A stretch of 57,055 nucleotides of DNA. Source: Chloroflexota bacterium. GTDB lineage: Bacteria; Chloroflexota; Dehalococcoidia; JACPEP01. The position numbers and the translations under genes are program-made. The stretch is from positions 1 to 57,055 of the forward strand of contig JACPEP010000036.1 in NCBI GenBank assembly GCA_016183425.1. Direction: 5' to 3'. Below the pieces are notes generated by a model that did not search any database, was not told where the DNA came from, and saw only the letters and a program-made list of their open reading frames with translations. This document shows, in pieces, positions 8,207 to 17,196 of this stretch (the first letter of the stretch is position 1; each line of letters opens with the position of its first letter).

Positions 8207-9481
8207 TTAAAACTCCTGTGCGGCGATGGTGTTAAAGCCGATTCGGTTGCATGAGGCCAATAGATTGAGCATTCGAGTCGAGATCTTCCCTCGAGGGTCG
8301 CTGCTAAGAAGAGTGACCACCGATTCCTCTGTCTGGTAGAGAACCTCACCACCGATCACCCTTTTCATGGGAGGTAACAAAATAGTTTCTTCACGGTTGC
8401 CACAGCTAACAATAGCATCAGCTTCGGGAGTGGTAAAAACAAGGGATTGATCGTCACCTTGTGGCCCTGCCAGCTCTTCGATGACAAGAGCAGTTTTTAT
8501 TCCCCCTTCTTCGCACTTTTTGCATATCATCATGAGATTGACCTGGGACGAGCCTCCGTAGTCCCAACCGACGACAGCACCTTGGGCTCCCAAGAAGCGA
8601 GCCAACTTTACCGCATATTCCGCGTTGCGTTCCTTTTCTTGCTGAGAGCGACCTGGGCTGCCGCAAATCACTACCCCAACGAAGTCCAAAGTCTTTCTGT
8701 GTTGATCAAAGAGCGCTCGCACTACCGGAGTATTGCATTGTATGAGGGTCACATTTCGATCGGCGGCATACCTCCATGTAGTATTCACCAGAGCACCGTC
8801 TAGAATCTCGTTGGGATGGAGGACCGTGGGCGTCAGGCCAAGAGGAAGCCCATAAAGGGCACCATCATCGGCGGCAACCCGTATGTAGACTACTTTGGGA
8901 AGGGAGCTCTCTGCCTTCCCCAGTTCAAACACGTCCCACTGGTCCGGTTCCCCCGTGGCGGCAACTCGTCCCAAGTATTCCGCTGCCTTCAATCCCGCCT
9001 GGAGAAGAGCCGAGTCACAAACCTCCACGGAGATGCCCCCTGTCGGGCGAAGAGCCAAGACTATATTGACAGTCCTGGAAAAGGGGCTCCACTGGGCACC
9101 AGGTCCTGACATGTCAATAATAGCCTCTCCGATGCGAGTTTTAACCGTCCTGTCCAGGAGCTCTGCAGCCAGGACCACCGTCACGCCAGCCAAGCGATGG
9201 GTGCGGCCATCGCCGCAAGTATAAGCCGGGCCTAAAAAGCCGGGAAAGACGCTGCCCCTGCCGCTCACCTTACACCGCGGTTCGATAACGTCTAGAACGT
9301 GGATAATGCGAGCCTCCTCTCCCGGGCGAACGATCTCAATGTCTGCCTTCTCAAGGTTAGGATCTTGGAGCAATAGAGCGCGCAATTCCTCCCTATTTAT
9401 ATGAAGCGTTTCATGGGCCAACTTGGTCTGATCCGAAAAAAGGACGTCCTTTACCCAAAATGTCCCCAACTCTAGACGCAT
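8207..9481 (-). CDS. grdE: Glycine/sarcosine/betaine reductase component B subunit (GrdE-like), copy 1
   Basis: A 424-residue homologue of GrdE/GrdG/GrdI, the proprotein that in clostridia is cleaved at an Asn-Cys site to make a pyruvoyl group for binding the amine substrate. Family features are MRLELGTFWVKDVLF, DVIEPRCKVSGRGSVFPGFLG split around residue 64-84, IIDMSGPGAQWSPF (121-134) and HPNEILDGALVN (222-233). Where clostridial sequences, from memory, read GNC after DGA, this one has TTW (Trp236), so the pyruvoyl-forming Cys seems absent. The ATG has AGGAGG upstream. It precedes grdC by 16 bases. Function of the unprocessed form is unknown. Confidence 0.88.
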   Translation of the reverse strand: MRLELGTFWVKDVLFSDQTKLAHETLHINREELRALLLQDPNLEKADIEIVRPGEEARIIHVLDVIEPRCKVSGRGSVFPGFLGPAYTCGDGRTHRLAGVTVVLAAELLDRTVKTRIGEAIIDMSGPGAQWSPFSRTVNIVLALRPTGGISVEVCDSALLQAGLKAAEYLGRVAATGEPDQWDVFELGKAESSLPKVVYIRVAADDGALYGLPLGLTPTVLHPNEILDGALVNTTWRYAADRNVTLIQCNTPVVRALFDQHRKTLDFVGVVICGSPGRSQQEKERNAEYAVKLARFLGAQGAVVGWDYGGSSQVNLMMICKKCEEGGIKTALVIEELAGPQGDDQSLVFTTPEADAIVSCGNREETILLPPMKRVIGGEVLYQTEESVVTLLSSDPRGKISTRMLNLLASCNRIGFNTIAAQEF

Positions 9482-9522
9482 GATGACACCTCCTATTTAG
9501 GGCTGAGCTCTACCGGATTGAC

Positions 9523-11178
9523 CTACTTCTGCTTCCACACCCAGTGTAAATACCAGGACGTATCTGTCCGAGACAGCTTAAAGCCTTTAACCGGCTTATT
9601 GTAAGCCACAAAGTTAGTGCCATGGAGAATGGGAATATTTAGGTATGCCTCTTCCAACATTCGGCGGTCTAGCTCATTGTAGAGATGCCCCCGCTCCTCC
9701 ATGTCATAGGTAGTATTCCCCTTTAACATCATGGCGTCCAGCTCGGGGTATGGGTCCGCAACGCTCTTAACCCGTGGCGCATAGCTGATAAGATTGGAAA
9801 CCACGGTTCGGTGGGGGTCGAGGCCAGTAGTGGTCCGGAAAAAGCGCAACTGATAGTCGCCCGATACCCCCGCCTGGGAGTGCACGGCGTTTTCTACATT
9901 CTTGAGCTTGATTTTGATGCCCACCTTGGCCACCTGGGCCTGAACCGCCTCAGCTATGTTGTCCAGCCCTGGAATCGCTTTGGTTGTCAGCCCTTCGCAT
10001 TCAAAACCATCGGGATAGCCCCCTTCTGCCAGCTTGGCGCGCGCCATTTGGGGGTCATAGGGATAGCCTTTGATATTGGGGTTGTAGAACCAGTAAGTGG
10101 GGTTGCTGCTAAAGAAAGACTCGGCCAAAGGCCAGTCTTTAAAGAGTGATTGCTGAATAGCCTTTCGATCTATGGCATAGGCCACCGCCTGGCGCAGAGC
10201 CTTGTTTTTGAAGGGATCCTTTTTCATATTCAACACAATGCCCCTGAGCACTGGTACTGGCCCACCTTCCACGATAATATTCTCTGTTCTCCTAAGGTCG
10301 TCCAGTACGTCTTGGTCTACATTAGCTATGAAATCGACCTCTCCGGTTTGCAACATTGTTTTTTGCACCATCTTGTCAGGGACAATTTGAATAACAATTT
10401 TGTCAAGGTACGGATACCCCTTCTGCCAGTAGTCGGGAAAGCGTACCATACTGACGCGGGCATCTATTCGAAAGTCTTCGTGCTGAAAGGGCCCGGTGCC
10501 AACGCCACTCCGTCTCAGATCGTTGTTGTACTTTTCAACTGCTTTGGGGGATACAAAGGACATTAAGGTTTCACCAGCAATAGCCATCAAAAAAGATGCC
10601 GAGGGGGCACGTAACCGATAGGCTACAGTATAGTCGTCAACAGCTTCGACGGCTTTCACCTCCTGATTAAGTATGTCCATTCTATCGGACTTGGTCTTGG
10701 GGTCGATGACCCGTTCATAGTTGAACTTAGCAACGGAGGCGTTAAAGGCTACCCCGTCGTGGAATTTGATCCCCGGCTCCAGCTTAAAGATAAACTTGTC
10801 GGGCTCCGGGATCTCCCAGGACTTGGCCACCCAGGGGCGCGGTTTACCTTCCAGGTGAACCTCCACCAAATTCTCGTAAAGTTGCCCCTTGGTCAGCCCT
10901 TCTATACCGCCACCCATAGAAATAGCCGGGTCCTCGTACAACATGGCCGGAGATCCTATCGTTAAAGTGCCGCCGTAGGTGGCCTTAGCGGGGGTGGGGG
11001 TGGGCTGTGGCGCCGTAGGTGTGGCGGCGGCCGGGGCCTTGGTGGGGGTGGGGGCGGCACAGCCCAGAAGGCTGACTCCGGCTACACCCAGGCCCGCTCG
11101 GGCGGCACCCCTCAGTATCTGACGGCGGGACAACCTTTCCCGAAAAACACTTGCCCAGTAATTCTTCCCCTCTTTCAT
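9523..11178 (-). CDS. ABC transporter solute-binding lipoprotein, family 5, inside the Grd operon
   Basis: A family 5 solute-binding protein of 551 residues. The frame is open to 11253, but ATG 11178 with AGGAGG upstream gives an N terminus like its paralogues: KNYWAS, then a twin-arginine motif RLSRRQILRG, hydrophobic segment and lipobox LLGCA, followed by an Ala/Pro/Thr linker. The conserved SBP5 segment KALRQAVAYAIDRKAI lies near residue 305. It sits between grdB1 and grdE1, 41 bases before the latter, so it is expected to capture the substrate of that reductase module. No permease or ATPase gene accompanies it. Confidence 0.9.
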   Translation of the reverse strand: MKEGKNYWASVFRERLSRRQILRGAARAGLGVAGVSLLGCAAPTPTKAPAAATPTAPQPTPTPAKATYGGTLTIGSPAMLYEDPAISMGGGIEGLTKGQLYENLVEVHLEGKPRPWVAKSWEIPEPDKFIFKLEPGIKFHDGVAFNASVAKFNYERVIDPKTKSDRMDILNQEVKAVEAVDDYTVAYRLRAPSASFLMAIAGETLMSFVSPKAVEKYNNDLRRSGVGTGPFQHEDFRIDARVSMVRFPDYWQKGYPYLDKIVIQIVPDKMVQKTMLQTGEVDFIANVDQDVLDDLRRTENIIVEGGPVPVLRGIVLNMKKDPFKNKALRQAVAYAIDRKAIQQSLFKDWPLAESFFSSNPTYWFYNPNIKGYPYDPQMARAKLAEGGYPDGFECEGLTTKAIPGLDNIAEAVQAQVAKVGIKIKLKNVENAVHSQAGVSGDYQLRFFRTTTGLDPHRTVVSNLISYAPRVKSVADPYPELDAMMLKGNTTYDMEERGHLYNELDRRMLEEAYLNIPILHGTNFVAYNKPVKGFKLSRTDTSWYLHWVWKQK

Positions 11179-11216
11179 GGGATACCTCCTGAAACAACTA
11201 ACTTTGCAGAACACCG

Positions 11217-11237
11217 CCCCGTTCTCGAAAAACGGGG
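11217..11237. other. Intergenic hairpin between grdB1 and the binding-protein gene
   Basis: CCCCGTT and AACGGGG (7 bp) enclose a 7-base loop. There is no T-run after it in the direction of transcription, so it looks more like an mRNA processing or stabilising element than a terminator. Confidence 0.5.
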
Positions 11238-11261
11238 TAGAATCATACCACAACCCCCAGT

Positions 11262-12575
11262 TTATTTAACAGTGAAGACCGTCGGCGTCTTCACCTCGGT
11301 TTGAAGAGCCAGCAGTGCCGTTTCCACGATCTGCCTGCGCAGTCCCCTTTCTTCCGCCGAGGAAATACTGGGGTCGCCACAAGGGTAAGCCATGGCAGTG
11401 CCAATTACGATTCGACTCGCTCCTATTCGTTGCGCCAGATCGGGAAGAGCTGTTATGGTAGCGACCGGCAATCCGCTCCGTTCCATTTCCCTTGCCATCG
11501 TTGCGCCGCAACGAGTCCCCGTTCCTCAGGTTCCAGTGAGCACTACCGCATCCACCCCCTGGGCCAGGAGCTCTTTGGCGATTTCATGTGCGTATTTGGT
11601 AGCGCTCTCGACACTGGTTCCATTGCCCACGGTAACGTAATAGTGGTCAAGGAGCTTCTTGAACACATTCTCTTTTTCCATCTCCCGCAGAACATCCAAA
11701 GGGAGCAACCGGTCAGGGTCTTCATCGGCAAACTTGCCGGCCGCCATCCCGTGGGCTGACGTATAGGCGTCTCCGGTGAGATCGTCTATGCCAGCAATGT
11801 CATACTTGATCCATTTCGTTGCCCGGGTCCATTCTAGGCGATCGGGGTTCCCTTTCGGTACGACGCCGGCTTCTGTTACCAAAGCGAGAACGGCGTCTCT
11901 GAGATCGTGGATTGCCGACGGCGGCGGCACAGGGGAGAAAGTGGGCAAAGGCAGCTCAGTGACAAATGATTCACCTTTGAGCTTTTTAAGCAACATCTCC
12001 ACCGCTCGCTGGCCTGGATTCTTGTCGACAAGGACGTTTCGCCGAACCCCTCGAGGTATATATCCTTCTGCTGCCGGAGGACCTATTTGATCGCCTCGGC
12101 CTAGCTTCAGAGCCAGCCCAGCCATCACCGCGGTGACTCGGCGCATGGCGGCCGCCGATTCTCCGCTCTCGACGATGTAGGTCAGGCGCCGACATAGCTC
12201 CACGCCAGGGTTTTGGAGGTGCATGCCGCTTACGACTGGGATGTTTAATCTCTCAGCAACAGTGGTGCAGACATGGGCGCAAGCCAACCCATAGCGGCCA
12301 GCGTCGAAGGCTGGCCCGGCTACCAAAATATCCGGGGATGCCTGGGCAACAAAAGAAAATACCTGTTCCTTTGCCTTGTCCAGGTTTTGATTGAAGTAGT
12401 TGTCGCCGCAAAAGATAGTGCTAACTACCTCTCCTTCCTCCCCTAGGGCTGCCTGCAAGGCAATCCCGGGCCCGATGGGTCCGTAACGCCAGGCAGGGCC
12501 AACGTCAGTCTTCTCTTCACCTCCTATACCAGCAAAGAACTGATTGATATAGTGAGCCACTTTTATCTTGTCCAC
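11262..12575 (-). CDS. grdB: Selenoprotein B of a glycine/sarcosine/betaine reductase-like system, copy 1 (Sec350)
   Basis: A GrdB/GrdF/GrdH homologue, the Sec-containing catalytic subunit of component B that attacks the C-N bond of the substrate. The frame runs from GTG 12575 (GAGAGGAGAGG upstream) to TAA 11262, 437 residues, with one in-frame TGA at 11528-11526, codon 350. The surrounding sequence VVLTGTUGTGTRCGATMARE matches the family Sec motif; the frame continues through GASRIVIGTAMAYPCGDP and ends with ALQTEVKTPTVF, as in GrdB. The N terminus IKVAHYINQFFAGIGGEEK is diagnostic. It carries U-x-x-G-x-x-C where I recall U-x-x-C-x-x-C in clostridia. A parallel copy lies 82 bases upstream. 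Confidence 0.92.
11499..11513 (-). promoter_or_regulatory. Candidate SECIS hairpin in grdB copy 1
   Basis: Twelve bases after the TGA (minus strand) CGTTGC and GCAACG form a perfect 6-bp stem around a GGC loop. The second grdB has the equivalent hairpin. Codons here also encode the conserved RCGAT, so part of the conservation may be protein-driven. Confidence 0.45.
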
Positions 12576-12657
12576 TTACCTCTCCTCTCTGTTTGAAACA
12601 ACTGGTTCCCGAATCCAGGTCCCTCGAAAGGCTTCCCGATCAAAACTCCGAACTACA

Positions 12658-13983
12658 TCAAGGCCCGCTCTTGGCAACGATGAAGACCGTTGGCTCTCCC
12701 ACTTCAGTTTGCAAAGCCTTCAGTGCTGTTTCCACGATCCGTCGGCGCAGCGCTCTCTCCTTTTCAAGGGGTAGCGACGGGTCTCCCACGGGGTGGGGCA
12801 TGCGAACTCCAGCGACGATGCGATTGGCGCCGACGCGCTGGGCTAGATCGGGCAAGGCGGTAATCAGGACGCCAGGAATGCCCGCCCGCTCCATTTCTTT
12901 GGTAAGCGTTGCCCCGCAACGCGTGCCGGTTCCTCAGGTTCCAGTTAGCACTACTGCCTGCACCCCCTGGGCCAGGAGCTCAGTGGCGATTTCCTTGCCG
13001 TATTGTCGACCACTTTCCACACTGGTGCAATTACCCACCGTCACGTAGTAGTGGTTAAGGAGCTGCTTGAATCTTCCTTCCTGCTCCAGCTCCCGCATCA
13101 CATCCAGGGGCACCAGGCGGTCGGGGTCCTCGTTGCCAAACCGGTTATCGTAGCCCCCATGCGCGCTCATAAACTCTTCGCCAGTAAGGTCAGCCTTGCC
13201 CCTTATATCGTATTTGATCCATTTGCTGGCCTGGGCCGATTCCAGGTGATCCGGGTTGCCTTTAGGGACGATCCCGCTCTCGGTCACCAAGGCCACAACG
13301 GCTTCTTTCAAATCCTTCACAGCCAGGGGTGGCTTAACGGCGTCAACGGTGGGCAAGGGCAGCTCGGTGGTAAAGAGCTCTCCTCTAATCTTTTGCAGGA
13401 GCATCTTCACTGCCCGTTCGGCACCGTCCTCCCCTACAAAAACATTGCGTCGCACGCCCCGCGGCAGGTAGCCTTCCACCTCAGGAGTACCCAGAGTTTT
13501 TCTCATTGCCAACTTCCAGGCTAACTCGGCCATGGTCGTAATGGCCTGGCGCATCCCTGCTGTCGTCTCGCCTGTCACCACAATGTAGACCTGCGAACGG
13601 CATAGCCCCACTCCGGGATTGTCCGGATGCTGCCCGCCCACCGCCGGGATCTTCAACCTTTGAACCGCATCCAAACATACGTGAGCGCAGGCCAGACCGT
13701 AGCGGCCGGCACTGAAGGCTGGCCCAGCAACCAGGACGTCCGGGCGATAGCCGGCTATGAGATCGAGAACCTCCCTTTTAGTCCTCTCCAAATCCTCGTG
13801 GAAATAGTTATCGCCGCAGAAGACGGTGCCCACAATCTCCCCCCGCTGGCCCAAAACCTCCTGGAAAGCCTTCCCTGGGCCCACCGGGCCATCCCGAGAT
13901 ACAGGAGGCGTGCCAGCTTTCTCTTCGCCACCAACCCCGGCGAAAAACTGGTTTAAATAATGAACGACCCGAATCTTTGCCAT
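12658..13983 (-). CDS. grdB: Selenoprotein B of a glycine/sarcosine/betaine reductase-like system, copy 2 (Sec350)
   Basis: A second GrdB-type selenoprotein, 441 residues. Start at ATG 13983 (AKIRVVHYLNQFFAGVGGEE) is preferred over the ATG two codons upstream: it has GAGGGGG six bases before it and puts the in-frame TGA (12936-12934) at codon 350, as in copy 1. The Sec context is VVLTGTUGTGTRCGATLTKE; after it come GANRIVAGVRMPHPVGDP and ALQTEVGEPTVF. Clearly related to copy 1 but well diverged, so probably a different substrate rather than a recent duplication. It follows grdE2 by 37 bases, forming a component B unit with it and the upstream binding protein. U-x-x-G-x-x-C motif again. Confidence 0.92.
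12906..12922 (-). promoter_or_regulatory. Candidate SECIS hairpin in grdB copy 2
   Basis: Eleven bases after the TGA (minus strand) GCGTTGC and GCAACGC form a perfect 7-bp stem around a GGG loop, at the same place as the hairpin in copy 1. Confidence 0.5.
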
Positions 13984-14020
13984 AACCATCCCCCTCTCTG
14001 TGCGCTTGGCATAGATTGCC

Positions 14021-15262
14021 TTAAGATTGACGAGCGGTAAGGCAATGGAAACCCAAACGGTTTGTAGAAGCCATCAAATAGCGCACCGGAACCTCGAGCC
14101 TCCCTTTGGCCTCCCAACCCGTCTTGTAAAGAGTCTCGCCGCCGATAACCCGCTTCATTTCCGGCAGCTCAACGACTTCATCAGTAATACCTGGACTGAC
14201 GATAGCATCGGCTTCCGGCGTTGAGAAGATCAAGGACTGGTCCATCTCCACCACAACGAGCACCGTCTTTATCCCTAGTTTCTCACACTTCTGACAGGTG
14301 AGCATCAGGTCAAACTGCGAGGAGCCTCCCCAGTCCCAGCTTATGATAGCCGCCTCCGCCCCCAGAAGTCGCGCCAGCTTCGACAGATGCTCGGCGTTGC
14401 GGTCCTTTTCCCATTGAGAACGCGCCCCGCTGCCAGACATTACCACACCCACGAAGTTTAAATCCTTCCCGTGATGCCGATAGAGGGCTAAAACCTCCGG
14501 ATTGTTTAGTTGTACATACGTAACATTCCTCTCGGAGGCAAATCCCCAATTCAGGTTCACCACGGCGCCATCCAAGATCTCGTTAGGATGAATCAGAGTG
14601 GGCGTCATGGCTTCGCTTTTAGCCCCGTAAATGGCAACATCGTTAGTCCCACTCGCCACCCGGATGTAGGCCACCTTAGGAAGACCAGGGGTAACCGGGC
14701 CCAGCTCGAAGGTCTCCACCTGCTCTGGTTGGAGGTCAGCGGTGCTCTTGGCCAGATACTCCGCCGCCCGCAGCCCGCCCAAGAGAAGGGAAGTGTCGTA
14801 TTCTTCGGGTGTCAGGCCCGAAACGGGACGAAGCCCCACCACTACGTTCACTGTTTTACCGAAGGGACTGTACTCTACTCCTGGCCCTGACATGTCGATG
14901 ATAGCCTCGTCCCACTGGGTCGGCCTGAGCCGGTGGGGTATGTCAGCGGTCTGCACTACGGTTACCCCCCTCAGCCTGTGGGTACGCCCCTCGCCAACAG
15001 TGTGAGGCGGCCCCAGTAAACCGGGAAAGGTACTGCCATGTCCGGCAACTTTGAAACGAGGCTCCACTACATCTAGAGCATGCACAATGCGAGTCTCATC
15101 ACCAGGATGGACTATTTCAACATCGATGGCCCCGAGGTTCGGGTCTTGCGCCAAAAAGCTCCGTAGTCCATCCCTGTCGATGGACAGAACCCCGTCTGAG
15201 AGCTGAGTTTTATGGCCAAAGACAGCATCTTTCACCAAAAACGTGCCCCACTCCAACCGCAT
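14021..15262 (-). CDS. grdE: Glycine/sarcosine/betaine reductase component B subunit (GrdE-like), copy 2
   Basis: A 413-residue GrdE-type subunit, paralogous to the one at 8207-9481. It shows MRLEWGTFLVKDAVFG, DVVEPRFKVAGHGSTFPG, IIDMSGPGVEYSPFG (121-135) and HPNEILDGAVVN (225-236). After DGA it reads VVNLNWGFAS, with Trp239 where clostridial GrdE, from memory, has the cleavage Cys at about 242; so it too should remain uncleaved and lack pyruvoyl. The ATG has GGAAGGGGGAG upstream. It lies between a binding-protein gene and grdB2 in the same direction. The partner GrdB is most likely copy 2. Confidence 0.88.
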   Translation of the reverse strand: MRLEWGTFLVKDAVFGHKTQLSDGVLSIDRDGLRSFLAQDPNLGAIDVEIVHPGDETRIVHALDVVEPRFKVAGHGSTFPGLLGPPHTVGEGRTHRLRGVTVVQTADIPHRLRPTQWDEAIIDMSGPGVEYSPFGKTVNVVVGLRPVSGLTPEEYDTSLLLGGLRAAEYLAKSTADLQPEQVETFELGPVTPGLPKVAYIRVASGTNDVAIYGAKSEAMTPTLIHPNEILDGAVVNLNWGFASERNVTYVQLNNPEVLALYRHHGKDLNFVGVVMSGSGARSQWEKDRNAEHLSKLARLLGAEAAIISWDWGGSSQFDLMLTCQKCEKLGIKTVLVVVEMDQSLIFSTPEADAIVSPGITDEVVELPEMKRVIGGETLYKTGWEAKGRLEVPVRYLMASTNRLGFHCLTARQS

Positions 15263-15374
15263 GGGAAACTCCCCCTTCCATCGCTTCCCCAGTTCCCCGA
15301 TAACGTCGCCAAGATGTACCTAAGTCCTCTTCGAGACTGGGAAGCTTTGTCGCACTCTTACCCGGCGTTCAACT

Positions 15375-16979
15375 CTACGATACCCAGACTTTGGTCAAGT
15401 TCACCGTGTCCGCCTCCAGAGGCAAAAGGAAACCCTGAACCCGTTTGTTGTAAGCTACCCGGTTCGTGTCGTGGGCGATCACATATTGGAAATGAACCTC
15501 GTCCAGTAGCAGTTGCTCCAATTCGTTGAACAACCGTTTTCGTTCTGCTTTGTCGTAGGTTTGATCGGCCGCGATTATCAACTGGTCTATCCGCGCGTTT
15601 GGTTGGCATGAATTCTTGCAGTAGGGCGCATCCTTCATGAGGTTGGCGGTGTTATGCCTAAAAGGATCCGTGGGACCGCTGGTCTTTCCCAGCAGAGCCT
15701 GGAATTCACCCGCTCTCCACTGAGCGATCCCCTTGGCATACTCTGGTACGACAACTTTCACTCGGATGCCTATTTTCCCCAGTTGGGCTTGCACAACCTC
15801 AGCACCCGCCGTATGATTGGGGAAACCTGACCAAGCGACCAACTCCAGGTCAAAACCATTGGGGTATCCTCCTTCCGCCAGTTTGGCCTTTGCTTTCGCT
15901 AGATCGTAGGTATAGCCCTTAATGTTAGGATTGTGGAACCAGTATTGAGAACTATAGTAGCCCAGGGCTGGTTCGGCCATCCCATCGAGAACAGTATCGG
16001 TGATTGCCTTTTTGTCAATGGCGTAGGCAATGGCTTGTCGCAGTGCTTTATTATTAAGAGGTGGCTTCAACCCGTTGAGAGCGAGCCCCAGAGGCGCCAA
16101 GGAGGGGCGCCATTTGGCCACCAAGTTTGGGTCTTCCCCCAAGGTCTTCATGTATCGAGGCTCGACTCTGTGTATAAAATTCAGCTCACCAGTCTTCAAC
16201 ATGGTTAGCCTGACGGTTTCATCAGGGATGATTCTGATCAGAACCGTGTCCAGATAGGGCAGTCCTTTTCCCCAATACTCAGGGAACCTTTGGAAAGTGA
16301 GATGGTCGTCCATGACCCATTCCCCATGTTGGAAGGGGCCAGTGCCCACTCCTTTCTGGGTCAAATCGTTGTTATATTTCTTAACTGCCGCTGGTGAGAC
16401 TATGACGCCCAGGTTCTCGGCGGCGACATTATAGAAGAAAGAAGCCGATGGGCCAGGCAGGCGATATGTCACGGTGAAGCTATCCGTCACCTCCACAGAC
16501 TTTACCGCCTGCTCCAGACGTGGTTTATCGTAGGCTTGAGTGGCCGGATCCATAATACGATCGTAGTTGAACTTCACCGCAGCGGCGTCAAAATCGGTTC
16601 CGTCGTGAAATTTGACCCCCTTCTTTAGCTTAAAGACGATGCGGTCGGGCTCTGGGATCTCCCATGACTCGCCGAGATCCGGCACAATCTCAGCATCAGG
16701 GCTTAGGTTGCATATTCCATGATAGACTTGTTCTCGTACCGGCCTCTCCGCGCCCCCGGCTAAAGGCCGATGAGGGTCCGCACCAAGCATCTGGGACACG
16801 GCCATCGTCAGTTTGCCCCCCGAGACCGGTTTAACAGCGGTGGGGGTTGCTTCTTTGGCCGCTGCACAGCCCAAAAGTGATACCATCGCCAGCCCCACGC
16901 CCCCCCGGGCTGCTCTACCAAGCATCTCCCGACGGCTTACTCGTCTTCGCAACGCCCAATAGTCCCTCTGCCCTTCCAT
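15375..16979 (-). CDS. ABC transporter solute-binding lipoprotein, family 5, first gene of the Grd operon
   Basis: A family 5 solute-binding protein of 534 residues. The N terminus has RDYWALRRRVSRREMLGRAA, a Tat-type signal, then VSLLGCAA as lipobox. The core segment NKALRQAIAYAIDKKAI lies near residue 305. ATG 16979 has AGAGAGGAG upstream, and a promoter lies about 180 bases further up (17160-17187). Being first in the operon and next to grdE2-grdB2, it probably supplies the substrate of that module. It differs much from the binding protein at 9523-11178, which supports two distinct ligands. Cognate permease genes are not in the window. Confidence 0.9.
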   Translation of the reverse strand: MEGQRDYWALRRRVSRREMLGRAARGGVGLAMVSLLGCAAAKEATPTAVKPVSGGKLTMAVSQMLGADPHRPLAGGAERPVREQVYHGICNLSPDAEIVPDLGESWEIPEPDRIVFKLKKGVKFHDGTDFDAAAVKFNYDRIMDPATQAYDKPRLEQAVKSVEVTDSFTVTYRLPGPSASFFYNVAAENLGVIVSPAAVKKYNNDLTQKGVGTGPFQHGEWVMDDHLTFQRFPEYWGKGLPYLDTVLIRIIPDETVRLTMLKTGELNFIHRVEPRYMKTLGEDPNLVAKWRPSLAPLGLALNGLKPPLNNKALRQAIAYAIDKKAITDTVLDGMAEPALGYYSSQYWFHNPNIKGYTYDLAKAKAKLAEGGYPNGFDLELVAWSGFPNHTAGAEVVQAQLGKIGIRVKVVVPEYAKGIAQWRAGEFQALLGKTSGPTDPFRHNTANLMKDAPYCKNSCQPNARIDQLIIAADQTYDKAERKRLFNELEQLLLDEVHFQYVIAHDTNRVAYNKRVQGFLLPLEADTVNLTKVWVS

Positions 16980-17159
16980 CGTGCTCCTCTCTACGTTTCG
17001 CTGCTCGTTGAACCCTAGCTGTTGTTTGTGTACAACCGAGCTATGGTGACTTCATCCCCCTCTTTAAAAAAAGGTGTGAAAACCCTCGGCTCTGTCACTT
17101 CGGTTTCCTCACGCATTGGCTGATTCTCGTTTCATGTAGAACCCGGTCGATACAGGGAC

Positions 17160-17187
17160 AGTATAATCTTCGCTACCGAGATGTCAA
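17160..17187 (-). promoter_or_regulatory. Promoter of the Grd operon
   Basis: Minus strand: TTGACA (17187-17182), 16-base spacer, TATACT (17165-17160). It lies in the gap before the first gene of the operon (16979) and just after the DUF1232 gene, leaving a leader of about 170 bases. Confidence 0.6.
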
Positions 17188-17196
17188 GGGCACCGC

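Noticed and set aside
11262-11498. Separate 78-codon gene downstream of grdB copy 1 (and its counterpart at 12658-12894)
   Set aside because: Both continue in phase through the TGA at codon 350 and match the end of GrdB, so they are the C-terminal part of selenoproteins, not separate genes or frameshift pseudogenes.
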